From Thermoplasmatota archaeon (GTDB taxonomy: Archaea > Thermoplasmatota > Penumbrarchaeia > Penumbrarchaeales > Penumbrarchaeaceae), in assembly GCA_029762535.1 (NCBI GenBank), contig JARVGK010000008.1, positions 1 to 64,000 of the forward strand: a DNA stretch of 64,000 nt, given 5' to 3'. The translations under genes were made by a program, and so were the position numbers. Below are positions 1 to 7,891 of the stretch, in pieces. The notes beneath the pieces were generated by a model, which made no database searches, had not been told where the DNA came from, and was given only the letters and a program-made list of their open reading frames with translations. Numbering within the stretch: position 1 is the first letter of the stretch; every line of letters begins with the position of its first letter.

Positions 1-152
1 AATCCAGATGAGAGTGATCCAATCGTATGGGCGATCCCCCCATCCAATGGATATGGCATACCTTCGGCATTCTCCCTTTCCGGATCCATATTCACATTGA
101 CCATAAGTAACATAATGATGATAGGGAGGATCAGCGATCTGTAATTCATCAT
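1..152 (-). CDS. Secreted or membrane protein, N-terminal part only (cut by window edge)
   Basis: An open frame runs from a double ATG at 147-152 to the left edge of the window, about 50 residues. It starts MMNYRSLILPIIIMLLMV and continues with polar residues after about residue 20, which is a typical signal peptide or signal anchor. On the minus strand a TATA-like TTTATAT lies at 177-183, about 28 nt before the start, consistent with a leaderless transcript. Too little is visible to name a family. Confidence 0.6.
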   Translation of the reverse strand, partial: MMNYRSLILPIIIMLLMVNVNMDPERENAEGMPYPLDGGIAHTIGSLSSG

Positions 153-321
153 TGAGTACTCAATCGAAAGACCGAGATATAAAGGTTTCACACTCATGTG
201 ATATGTTACGACAATTTAATAATAAAAAAACCGAAAGGATCATGATACAGTAAGGCTAAGCGGTTTTGGCATCGATGAGGTGAATCCATTTTCATTTGAA
301 CCTCTGCAAGATCAGTGAAAA

Positions 322-369
322 TACTCCCTGACCGATCAGGGGCGGATGATGCTTCAGATCTTCGGGTGA
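322..369 (+). pseudogene. Relic of the 3' end of a winged-helix gene paralogous to the one at 7560
   Basis: The last 16 codons encode YSLTDQGRMMLQIFG followed by a stop. The intact winged-helix gene at 7560-7850 ends YSLTDQGYMMLQIFG and stop, so one residue of 15 differs. A TGA sits in frame at 316-318, just upstream, so only the tail of the old gene survives. The nucleotide match is also close. It marks an old duplication or deletion at the left end of the window. Confidence 0.65.
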
Positions 370-478
370 GGAGGGGATCGATCATCCGTTCGCACCATCA
401 CATGTAGGGAGAATTATCCTCATCATAGCGACCCTGATCATCGCATTCTTGTGGAAGAGGGCCAGGAAACGGAAATGA
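350..478 (+). other. Possible relic of a C-terminal membrane anchor
   Basis: An open frame without a good start ends in a hydrophobic run (GRIILIIATLIIAFLW) and a basic tail (KRARKRK) before TGA at 476-478. This looks like the 3' end of a gene for a C-terminally anchored protein. It overlaps the winged-helix relic in another frame, so it is probably a remnant and not a working gene. The rest of 153-533 holds the promoter of the left-edge gene and nothing else I can identify. Confidence 0.3.
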
Positions 479-533
479 TCCGGATCCGGGCTTGATCCAT
501 TCTTTGATCGGACCATAAGGCAAATATGGCCCT

Positions 534-1001
534 TCAAGGCATATCAAGGGCAGAGGCTTGGATGAGCAGTGTTGATCCCAGCAGTCTCTTTATGAGGTCC
601 TCATAAGATTCTTCTGGCTTCTTCTGACGGGAGAGAGCCGATATGGACCCCTCATCCAAATGAAGAATTATGCTGAGAGGCTCGTTGAGGGGGATCCCCT
701 CATCGGCTCTGATCTCCTTTTCAATGTGGCCTATGGTCAACAGGCTCTCTAAATATCCGAGATTGCGCGATCTGACATCGTTCGGATTGAGGAGGTAATG
801 ATCGCATTTCCCGACCCTTCTACCTTTTACCAGGATTCCCTCAGACAGTAACGCCTCCAGTATTAGGTAGACATTCCTGCGGGAGATCCCGGTCATCTCC
901 ATGATCTGGGGTGCCGATAGGTGGTCCTCCGGGTTCTCAGAGAATACCTCCAGTATCCTTACCCTTGCGGATCCTCCGAAGGTCCTCGTGAACGATCCCA
1001 T
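534..1001 (-). CDS. Winged-helix transcriptional regulator
   Basis: A 155-residue protein with a winged helix-turn-helix near residues 12-70: RVRILEVF, then SAPQIMEMTGISRRNVYLIL as recognition region and EGILVKGRRVGKCDHYLLN as wing. The remaining 85 residues contain acidic and aliphatic segments and may dimerise or bind a ligand. The layout resembles ArsR/MarR-like archaeal regulators, but I cannot name a subfamily. Two nested inverted repeats lie between its TATA-like box and ATG, so autoregulation is likely. It is divergent from the ferredoxin-like gene at 1203, which may be a target. Confidence 0.75.
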   Translation of the reverse strand: MGSFTRTFGGSARVRILEVFSENPEDHLSAPQIMEMTGISRRNVYLILEALLSEGILVKGRRVGKCDHYLLNPNDVRSRNLGYLESLLTIGHIEKEIRADEGIPLNEPLSIILHLDEGSISALSRQKKPEESYEDLIKRLLGSTLLIQASALDMP

Positions 1002-1004
1002 GGT

Positions 1005-1045
1005 ATCATATGATGCATACCTTTCTAAGTATAAAAAATTATACT
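1005..1045 (-). promoter_or_regulatory. Promoter and probable operator of the winged-helix gene
   Basis: ATCATATGAT at 1005-1014 is a perfect 10-bp palindrome directly upstream of the ATG, flanked by GGT and ATACC. Further out, AGTATAA (1028-1034) and TTATACT (1039-1045) form an inverted repeat around AAAA that contains the TATA-like element. Both sites would be covered by a dimeric repressor such as the adjacent gene product. The repressor-operator pairing is inference. Confidence 0.45.
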
Positions 1046-1202
1046 TTCAAACCTTTAACACTTTCGGCACTCCCCCCTCATGGGAGATTGAATCTACATT
1101 ATCCAGATATGATTATGATGATTAATTCATAAAAACCCTCAGCATTCTTTAATGTCAATATCCCACGGAACGCTTAATTAATGACCGTCACATTGTCCAT
1201 CG

Positions 1203-2519
1203 ATGGGGCATACCACCTCGAGATCCTATCTCCGGCTCCAGGAGAGACTGGATCGCAATCCCCAGGGAGCACCTCCTTCTGAGGCCCTATTCCAGATCCT
1301 CCAGGTATTGTTCACCGAGAGGGAGGCCGAACTGGTCTCGAAACTGCCCTTGAGGCCATTCACCACAGAGGATGCCGCAAGGATCTGGAAATGCTCCAAG
1401 GAGGAGGCGTTCCCTATCCTCGACGAGCTTGCCGACAAGGGGATCCTCTTCGATTCCGAGCACAGGGACACAAGGGTGTACTACCTCGCTCCCACCATGG
1501 CAGGTTTCTTCGAGTTCTCTCTGATGAGGACCGACGGGAGGTTCGACAGGAAGGTCCTCTCGGAGCTTTACTATCAGTACATCAACGTGGAGGATAGGTT
1601 CGCAAAGAACATACTCGGGATCACCCCACCCATCGACAGGGTCTTCGTCCACGAGGACATGATCCCCGACGATCCCGAACTAGTCATTCTCGACTACGAG
1701 AGGGCCTCCAAGGTCATAGAGACGGCTACCTGCATCACCGTCGGGACCTGCTACTGCAGGCACAAGATGGAGCATCTGGGAAAGGCCTGCGACAATCCCC
1801 AGGAGGTCTGCCTCACCTTCAATGGGGCCGCGAAGACCCTATCCAAGCACGGCATAGCAAGGGAGATCTCCAAGGAGGAGGCGTTCGAGATCCTCCATAT
1901 GGTAATGGAACTGGGCCTTGTCCAGATCGGGGACAACGTCCAGGAAGGAGTGAACTGGATCTGCAACTGCTGCTCCTGCTGCTGCGAGGCGATCAACGCC
2001 TACACCCGTTTCGGGCATGCCCCCAAGATCAACTCCAACTTCCTGGCGAAGGTGGAGAAAGGATGCAACGCATGCGGGATCTGCGCGAAGAGATGCCCGG
2101 TGAACGCGATCACCATCGAGGGATCGAAGCCAAAGGGCAAGGCCGTGGTCGATCCTGACATATGCATCGGATGCGGGGTATGCGCCAGGTTCTGCCCGAC
2201 AGGAGCATCGGTCATGGAGAGGAGGGAGAGCACCATGTTCGTCCCAAAGGACTCCTTCGAGAGGATCGTCCTCTCGGCGATAGGCACAGGCAAGCTGCAG
2301 AACTTCCTCTTCGACAACAGGGACCTCTGGACCCACAGGACCCTGAATCGTTTCGTCGGGTTCTTCCTGAAGCTCGAACCGACCAAGAGGATCCTGGTAC
2401 AGGAACAGATCCGATCCTCGTTCCTCAACGCCGCCGCGGGGATCCAGTACAGGCGCGATCCCGCCCTCTTCGGGGGGAAGAGGCCGGATTACTCCCATCC
2501 TGAGATGAAAAGCTTATGA
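1203..2519 (+). CDS. Winged-helix / cysteine-cluster / 2x[4Fe-4S] ferredoxin fusion protein
   Basis: A 438-residue soluble protein. Residues about 50-105 look like a winged helix (FTTEDAARIWKCSKEEAF, then a YYLAP wing). A middle section has two cysteine clusters, TCITVGTCYC near 176-185 and ICNCCSCCC near 254-262. A bacterial-type ferredoxin domain follows, with C288/C291/C294/C298 and C321/C324/C327/C331, enough for two [4Fe-4S] clusters. No membrane segment is present. The order suggests a redox-sensing regulator or an electron carrier attached to a DNA- or protein-binding domain. Its partner is unknown. ATG 1203 lies about 25-30 nt after an AT-rich element at 1172-1180, so it is probably leaderless. 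Its last 6 bp overlap the convergent RibD-C gene. Confidence 0.8.
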   Translation: MGHTTSRSYLRLQERLDRNPQGAPPSEALFQILQVLFTEREAELVSKLPLRPFTTEDAARIWKCSKEEAFPILDELADKGILFDSEHRDTRVYYLAPTMAGFFEFSLMRTDGRFDRKVLSELYYQYINVEDRFAKNILGITPPIDRVFVHEDMIPDDPELVILDYERASKVIETATCITVGTCYCRHKMEHLGKACDNPQEVCLTFNGAAKTLSKHGIAREISKEEAFEILHMVMELGLVQIGDNVQEGVNWICNCCSCCCEAINAYTRFGHAPKINSNFLAKVEKGCNACGICAKRCPVNAITIEGSKPKGKAVVDPDICIGCGVCARFCPTGASVMERRESTMFVPKDSFERIVLSAIGTGKLQNFLFDNRDLWTHRTLNRFVGFFLKLEPTKRILVQEQIRSSFLNAAAGIQYRRDPALFGGKRPDYSHPEMKSL

Positions 2520-3170
2520 CCCCTTTCGGACCCGATAGACCGACTGGATCACCCCTCCGGGGTGGGTCATCGTCCTTTCCAGATCAAGCTTTATAATATC
2601 CGGGATCCCCAGGCTGCGGAAAAGGGTCGGACCCTCCCCGCCCACGATGACCGGGACCGTCAACAGGCTGATCATATCGACCAGTCCCTTCTCCAGCAAG
2701 ATGGAATTGAGTATATCCCCGCTGTCGGTCCTCACCCTTTTTATTCCGTATTTTTCGTGTAAGATCCCCAATGCCTCCTCGAGATCGACCTTGTCCACCC
2801 CGGAGATGACATATTCGTATTCCCTCTCCCTCAACCATTCCAGATATTCCTTCGTAGTGGATCGGGAAACGAGGACGATGATCTCCCTTATGTAGGGCTG
2901 CTGTCTGAAGACATGTTGGGACCTCACCCTTCCTCCGGAATCCACGAGGACCAGATAGGGAGCCTCCGGGCTTCCTGTCTTCTTCACCTTGTCCTTCTCC
3001 TCCTCCGGAGGGATCTCCGGGATCGCTGAAAGGACGGTATTGGATCCCACGAGGGCCGCATCGTAACCGAGTTCCGCTGCTGTCCCGTAATAGAGGTCCA
3101 TATCGACATCGAACCCCGTCAATCTGTTATCGAGGCTTATCATGCTGTGGATGATGACTTGAGGTCTCAT
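2514..3170 (-). CDS. RibD C-terminal / dihydrofolate-reductase-like NAD(P)H reductase
   Basis: A 218-residue single-domain protein. MRPQVIIHSMISLDNRLTG is the typical N-terminal strand and substrate loop of the RibD_C (DHFR-like) family, followed by the GYDAALVGSNT nucleotide-binding segment. The C-terminal half has RTDSGDILNSILL, PVIVGGEGPTLF and HPGGVIQSVYRV. Members reduce the ribosylamino-pyrimidine intermediate of riboflavin synthesis or other substrates; archaeal RibD-C proteins with this length are often ArfC/Rib7-like. The usual EGG motif is TDSGD here, so the substrate is uncertain. A broken paralog lies at 8628-8972. Confidence 0.75.
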   Translation of the reverse strand: MRPQVIIHSMISLDNRLTGFDVDMDLYYGTAAELGYDAALVGSNTVLSAIPEIPPEEEKDKVKKTGSPEAPYLVLVDSGGRVRSQHVFRQQPYIREIIVLVSRSTTKEYLEWLREREYEYVISGVDKVDLEEALGILHEKYGIKRVRTDSGDILNSILLEKGLVDMISLLTVPVIVGGEGPTLFRSLGIPDIIKLDLERTMTHPGGVIQSVYRVRKGS

Positions 3171-3290
3171 TTGGATCCCCCAGGGAGGGATACGATCCCG
3201 GGATAAAGTATTGATGGGGAGGGATGACCGGATCCATTTTATTAAGCTGTTCCTTCATTCATCGAAAAGCGTGTCGATCCGAAGGTTAAC

Positions 3291-3331
3291 TATAAATATT
3301 TACATCACTTTGTCAACTTTAAAAGGTTGAC
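3291..3331 (+). promoter_or_regulatory. TATA box and operator of the HTH–membrane-protein operon
   Basis: TATAAATA at 3291-3298 is a strong archaeal TATA box. A start site about 25 nt downstream would fall in the inverted repeat GTCAAC (3312-3317) / GTTGAC (3326-3331), which ends four bases before the ATG at 3336. A repressor bound here would block initiation. The first gene of the operon encodes an HTH protein, so autorepression is the simplest reading. Confidence 0.6.
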
Positions 3332-3335
3332 ATGT

Positions 3336-3782
3336 ATGGGGCGGAGATCGGAGTCGCAGTTCCATTACTGGGACCTGAGGCGGAGAGGGTCCTCCCAATC
3401 CGAAATATCGAAGGTTTATTCCGTATCCAGGCAGGCTGTCTCTAAATCCATACAGGCCCAGGAGAACAATGTGGAATACAGGCTTCTGGAGTTCGCCGAA
3501 TCCAGCGGGATCCTGGTGGAATGGTATGATCGATCCCGAGGGATACTCATAGGGATCATCCCTCCTCTTGACGATATGCTTTGTATCATCATGATCGACA
3601 GGAAGAACCGGATTCGCGTCCATTACGATCCGGAATCGATCAAAGGGAGATCGAAGCGAGAGAAGGCCTGGGACAGATTAAGATCCGATCTAAGGTCCTT
3701 TCTCGGCAGTGATCTGGACTTAAAAAGGGATACAAGATCGATAGTGGATATGATCATATCTCTGGGAGGGATCCGTAAATGA
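3336..3782 (+). CDS. HTH DNA-binding protein (Tfx-like), first gene of the membrane-protein operon
   Basis: 148 residues from ATG 3336; an in-frame TTG at 3327 lies inside the operator and is less likely. The N-terminal 45 residues form a helix-turn-helix with the segment GSSQSEISKVYSVSRQAVSK, resembling the Tfx/sigma-70 region-4 type. Residues about 60-105 look like beta strands (GILVEWYD, GILIGIIP, MLCIIMID), possibly a sensing domain. The C-terminus is helical. The stop overlaps the next start (ATGA at 3779-3782), so it is translationally coupled to the three membrane proteins and probably regulates them. Confidence 0.65.
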   Translation: MGRRSESQFHYWDLRRRGSSQSEISKVYSVSRQAVSKSIQAQENNVEYRLLEFAESSGILVEWYDRSRGILIGIIPPLDDMLCIIMIDRKNRIRVHYDPESIKGRSKREKAWDRLRSDLRSFLGSDLDLKRDTRSIVDMIISLGGIRK

Positions 3783-5236
3783 AGCTGAGTTTTTCGAACA
3801 AATTATTGATCTTGATATTATTGATGACGATCATTTCGAACACTGGATCTTCCTATCAATCGCCAGATCTTTTTTCCAAATGGGGAGAGGAGGATTCCTT
3901 TAATTCGAATTATCATATCGATAGAGATCTTGTAGAGGCAAATATTTCCAATGCCATTCATGCAAGCGAGGGAACCTACAACGGTTCCGTGAAGTATGGC
4001 GATATTGATATCTCCATCGATATCTATCGGTTGGACATCCCCGAGAAAAGATTCCTGCAAGACCAATTCATACTTTTGATTTTGAACAGGACGTCAAATG
4101 ATGATGATATCATAAACATGTTGGTATTATTCCCAGATTATTCCAGTTCTGATGATATCGATCATCTCTCGATAATAGATGAGGGACAGATCGAAATCAA
4201 TACAGCTGATAAAAAAACTGATCATATGAATATTGTCATATATGGAAATGGCAATTATACGATCGACATCATTTTTTTCGCCAACAACGATGATATCAGA
4301 ACGATCTATGGTCTGATGTTCATGATCGCTTTACTTATACTGTCATTATCAGTGCTACTTACTGCATCCACATGGATCATATTCTTATTAATCGAATATA
4401 TCAAGAGGACGAATAAGAATAAGGATACCTCCTATGGAAGAAGGATCCACGATGATGAGATCGAGAATTATTTAATCAAAAACAGGAAGAAGAAGAAGAT
4501 TATGATTGTATTAAAGCTTGTATTATTGACATTTCTGTATGCATTCTATTTTTTATATATGATTTTTTATTCTCTCTCAACAACTGATCTAGTGGGATAT
4601 TACAAATTATTTCAACCTTTTATATTTATTATTTTGGCAATTATCTCATTTCCGGCATTTATGTTCTTTTTATATATGATATATGAAGAAAAGAGGGCTT
4701 ATGATATTATGTCCCGCAAGCCCTTTGTACATAAAAAACCTTCTTCATATGTCAATGATTTCAAGGAAAGGATATTTCTCTTGGGCGATCTGCCATGGTA
4801 TATCGCCCCATATACCTCTGTTATTTTCCTTGCAGCTCTCACAACAATTATTATGATGAAAATATCGACAGTTTGCATTATTATTAACTTATTATATTAT
4901 GTAATTATAATTTTTATAATGATTTTACTATGTCATCGATTGAATCCGATTATTATTTGCAATAGGGATTCCTTTACCTATTCTACAGGGCCTAAATGGA
5001 TCCCATATAGTATGAAAATTCATAAAAGAAGTGATATATTCACTATAAGACCTATGACTAAATCAGGTAACCTATTCGTAAATCCGGGAATGATAAAGGT
5101 TAACGGAAAATGGCAATTGGTCCGAACATGTGTGGCAATAGTTCTAAATGATGGGACTGTAAATACCTATCTAACATCACGTCCAATGGATGTGATCGCA
5201 CTTTTAGGAGAGGACAGGGGGGATATCAATGAATGA
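3779..5236 (+). CDS. Membrane protein A, paralog 1 of 3, unknown family
   Basis: 485 residues. A signal peptide (residues 1-22) is followed by an extracytoplasmic domain of about 155 residues rich in Asp and Asn, a membrane segment near 178-205, a basic linker, about four more membrane segments (near 240-265, 278-302, 342-362, 366-388) and a C-terminal cytosolic domain of about 100 residues. That last domain ends TSRPMDVIALLG and is shared with the next two genes. It has alternating strands and could be PH-like, which is inference. The gene is very AT-rich and uses A/T-ending codons, unlike its flanks. I do not recognise the family. Confidence 0.7.
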   Translation: MKLSFSNKLLILILLMTIISNTGSSYQSPDLFSKWGEEDSFNSNYHIDRDLVEANISNAIHASEGTYNGSVKYGDIDISIDIYRLDIPEKRFLQDQFILLILNRTSNDDDIINMLVLFPDYSSSDDIDHLSIIDEGQIEINTADKKTDHMNIVIYGNGNYTIDIIFFANNDDIRTIYGLMFMIALLILSLSVLLTASTWIIFLLIEYIKRTNKNKDTSYGRRIHDDEIENYLIKNRKKKKIMIVLKLVLLTFLYAFYFLYMIFYSLSTTDLVGYYKLFQPFIFIILAIISFPAFMFFLYMIYEEKRAYDIMSRKPFVHKKPSSYVNDFKERIFLLGDLPWYIAPYTSVIFLAALTTIIMMKISTVCIIINLLYYVIIIFIMILLCHRLNPIIICNRDSFTYSTGPKWIPYSMKIHKRSDIFTIRPMTKSGNLFVNPGMIKVNGKWQLVRTCVAIVLNDGTVNTYLTSRPMDVIALLGEDRGDINE

Positions 5237-6644
5237 CTTGAGAAAGTTATTGTTATTATGCATGATCATATGCCTAATTATCCCTTTCGAAGCTGATGGA
5301 TCCCGCGCTGATGATATGCGGTGGGAATTGGATATATCCATTGTAGAGATGAATTTGAAGAACGCCACAGACCTTTCCTACGGTCGAAGGGTGAACGGGT
5401 CAGTAGTGATGAACGAAAGTGATACTACATTAAGAATATTCAAGGTCCATATTCCGCATAAAGGACTTGATCGTTATACGGAATTGTACATCAATCTCGA
5501 GATGATCTCAATTTCAGGAGAGATATACCTTGTAAATTACTATCCCGATCTTACAAAAGCGGACAATAACCTATATTCTCATCTGAAAGATAATGATCAA
5601 AAATCTTTTTGGATAGATTATGAAGATGTCCGAACTGATCATCTATACCTTGTGATCTATGGAAATGGTGATTTTGAACTCTCCGTGCACCAGGTGACAA
5701 GACCTTCATTCTCAGGTACTTTCCTACTCATAAGCATCTTTATCGGATCCTTTATCTTCCTGTTATTGATGATGATCCTATTGATTTATTATAATTACTA
5801 CAAGCCCAAGATATTGAAGAAGGAGGCGGGTCATATTGAAAAACACCTTGATGAGGGAAAGGAACGATCCGGGATATCAGATTATTCTTCGAAACAAAAG
5901 GCCAAAAATTTGTTCGATAAGATCATAAAATATTTTTACAATATATTTTCTTTTTTCAGTATTCCAATTATCATTCTTTTTTTCTTTATTACAAATGAGA
6001 TGACAATAACTAAACCATGGGAGACCATACTATTAGGATCATTCATTATGATCGGTATATCATATTTTGGCGTATTTATCTTCCTTCTTTCTTTTTGGTA
6101 TGACAGGAAATATGAATTGGAAGAATATTTGAAAAATAAAAAGACCTTAAAGACGCCCATCCCAAATTTTCAAATGTTCAAAGAAAAGATAATTCTAACA
6201 GGAAGATTGAGATTATCCATACCGATCATCTTAATTAATATCTATGCAATTTACCACATTATCCATTTTTATATAATAGAACCATATTCCATTGATAGCA
6301 TATTTGAGGTTTTTATTTTTTATATTCTCTTTGGATTTATGGTAATCATTTTTTGTCTACTTGTATTACTTTTCCACACTTCAATATACAAGGTCGAATG
6401 TAAAAAGGGAGTTCTGATATGTTCCAATGGAATATTTTCAAGGACCATTTACCGTTCGAAGGATATAGTTCGGATCCATCCAGTTACCACCTCGATATGG
6501 TTCGACCTCTTCCCTGGAAGATGCAAGGTCGATGGAACATGGGTCCGGGTCAAGACAGCTGTGGTGTTTGTGATGAAGAATGGCAAGATAGAGACCGTTC
6601 TAACATCTAGACCAATGAATGTTATAGCTCTCATGGAGAGGTGA
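5229..6644 (+). CDS. Membrane protein B, paralog 2 of 3, unknown family
   Basis: 471 residues with the same architecture as the previous gene: signal peptide (MNDLRKLLLLCMIICLIIP), extracytoplasmic domain of about 140 residues, membrane segment near 166-192, basic linker, about four membrane segments, and a cytosolic C-terminus ending TSRPMNVIALME. Both paralogs share the pattern of a YGNG segment shortly before the first internal membrane span. It overlaps the preceding gene by 8 bp, which implies coupled translation. Composition is AT-rich. Confidence 0.7.
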   Translation: MNDLRKLLLLCMIICLIIPFEADGSRADDMRWELDISIVEMNLKNATDLSYGRRVNGSVVMNESDTTLRIFKVHIPHKGLDRYTELYINLEMISISGEIYLVNYYPDLTKADNNLYSHLKDNDQKSFWIDYEDVRTDHLYLVIYGNGDFELSVHQVTRPSFSGTFLLISIFIGSFIFLLLMMILLIYYNYYKPKILKKEAGHIEKHLDEGKERSGISDYSSKQKAKNLFDKIIKYFYNIFSFFSIPIIILFFFITNEMTITKPWETILLGSFIMIGISYFGVFIFLLSFWYDRKYELEEYLKNKKTLKTPIPNFQMFKEKIILTGRLRLSIPIILINIYAIYHIIHFYIIEPYSIDSIFEVFIFYILFGFMVIIFCLLVLLFHTSIYKVECKKGVLICSNGIFSRTIYRSKDIVRIHPVTTSIWFDLFPGRCKVDGTWVRVKTAVVFVMKNGKIETVLTSRPMNVIALMER

Positions 6645-6648
6645 ATAT

Positions 6649-7434
6649 ATGGAAGAACATGTTATAAGTGTGAGATCAAAGAGAAAGACTATCAATTTTC
6701 TCTATCTTGGTTTGTTGTCGCTGTTCTTCATATTAACGATCATAATGGCCATTTCACTAATTAGTTTGATAATAATCGATCGGCTTTCTTTAGATAAGTT
6801 GACCGAAGGTATTGTATTGGGGATCCTCGGAATTATACTTTTGATATGTTTAGTAACGATATTATTCATGTTAATAATAGCAATTATATTGATTCTAAAA
6901 ATACCCAACATGCCCGAAGGGATTTTTAACAAAAAGAAGATAATAACCAAGGGAAAATTTAAGCCATTCGAAGAACGGTTTTATTCTCTCTCATCATTAC
7001 TTTATTTTCCCGGTGGGATCTTTATATCACTCATATTTATATCATTTATTATTCAATTATCTGATGTTATATTGTCGGATTATATTAACATATGTTTCAT
7101 CATCCCCGTCATTTACATGGTCGTTCATATATATTTACATTTATACTTGTTCAGTGTTCAAGTGAAATGTAATAGAGAGGAATTATTCTTTGTGGATAGG
7201 CCCCGGTTTATTTATAAGATTTTATATAAAAAACATACTTTTAAACCTGGGGAAATTCGATCGATACGGCCGATCACAGCCTCTATATTCAATGGGTTAT
7301 TCCCAGGATTCAATTTCGAAAATGGAAGGATAAATTTGATCAGGACAGGTGTCAGAATAGTCGACAATGAGAATAATCAATACAATATCATAACATCACG
7401 TCCAATGGATGTGATTAGACTTCTGGGAAAATGA
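6649..7434 (+). CDS. Membrane protein C, short paralog 3 of 3, unknown family
   Basis: 261 residues, starting 4 bp after the previous stop. It lacks the signal peptide and extracytoplasmic domain. It keeps four hydrophobic segments (near 16-44, 54-84, 117-140, 150-172) and the shared C-terminal domain ending TSRPMDVIRLLG. The conserved part between the last membrane span and the end includes RSIRPITASIFNGLFPG, matching IRPMTKSGNLFVNPG and IHPVTTSIWFDLFPG in its paralogs. It may form a hetero-oligomer with them. Confidence 0.7.
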   Translation: MEEHVISVRSKRKTINFLYLGLLSLFFILTIIMAISLISLIIIDRLSLDKLTEGIVLGILGIILLICLVTILFMLIIAIILILKIPNMPEGIFNKKKIITKGKFKPFEERFYSLSSLLYFPGGIFISLIFISFIIQLSDVILSDYINICFIIPVIYMVVHIYLHLYLFSVQVKCNREELFFVDRPRFIYKILYKKHTFKPGEIRSIRPITASIFNGLFPGFNFENGRINLIRTGVRIVDNENNQYNIITSRPMDVIRLLGK

Positions 7435-7435
7435 A

Positions 7436-7575
7436 CTACCGTCTATTGAGATCCTCCCTCATCCTCTCCGGATCCCCCGCCGGAACGGAGCAACTTCCCC
7501 CGCTGCACAGGTATGCCGGGGTGATCCCTTCCAGGGAAACCTTCTCCTCGATATCCTTGATGACCCCTCCGGACC
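7436..7575 (-). pseudogene. Fragment of the 3' end of a DUF255 (YyaL-type) gene
   Basis: On the minus strand this stretch encodes GGVIKDIEEKVSLEGI, then [17 protein letters not shown] and about ten more residues to a stop. It matches the tail of the complete DUF255 protein at 14406-16487 ([33 protein letters not shown]). A 39-bp segment at 7478-7516 is identical to 14454-14492, same orientation. No upstream part of the gene is present. A gene caller may mistake the opposite strand for an N-terminal extension of the winged-helix gene at 7560. Confidence 0.8.
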
Positions 7576-7850
7576 AGGAAACGATCAGGAACCTGAGGAT
7601 CTGGATCGAGTCGACGGGAAAGGCTGGGACACGGTACACCCGGGAGGTCATGTCATCCCTGGAGACCTCCGGCCTCCTGGATGGCTTATACATGGACGAC
7701 CCCAGGACGAGGATCTCCCAGGGTGCTTTGATGAGGTTCCGAAGGAACTTACTTGAGAAATGGGAGGATCAGGGCCTAGTCGAGAGGGGGTCAAAGGGGA
7801 GGTATTCCCTGACCGATCAGGGATATATGATGCTTCAGATCTTCGGTTAG
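7560..7850 (+). CDS. Winged-helix DNA-binding protein
   Basis: 96 residues from ATG 7560. RISQGALMRFRRNLLEKWEDQGLVERG and GRYSLTDQGYMMLQIFG form the recognition helix and wing of a small winged-helix domain. Codon usage on this strand is good from 7560 on; upstream of this, the frame is antisense to a DUF255 fragment and should not be counted. Because the ATG lies at the edge of that fragment, the gene may be truncated at its 5' end. A relic of a second copy's tail is at 322-369. Confidence 0.55.
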   Translation: MTPPDQETIRNLRIWIESTGKAGTRYTREVMSSLETSGLLDGLYMDDPRTRISQGALMRFRRNLLEKWEDQGLVERGSKGRYSLTDQGYMMLQIFG

Positions 7851-7891
7851 AATACTATAAGTTTATCTATAATACGATCCGATCGTGTTCC

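Noticed and set aside
7431-7559. N-terminal extension of the winged-helix protein
   Set aside because: This part of the frame is antisense to a clear DUF255 gene fragment, so the open reading is a by-product of that fragment.
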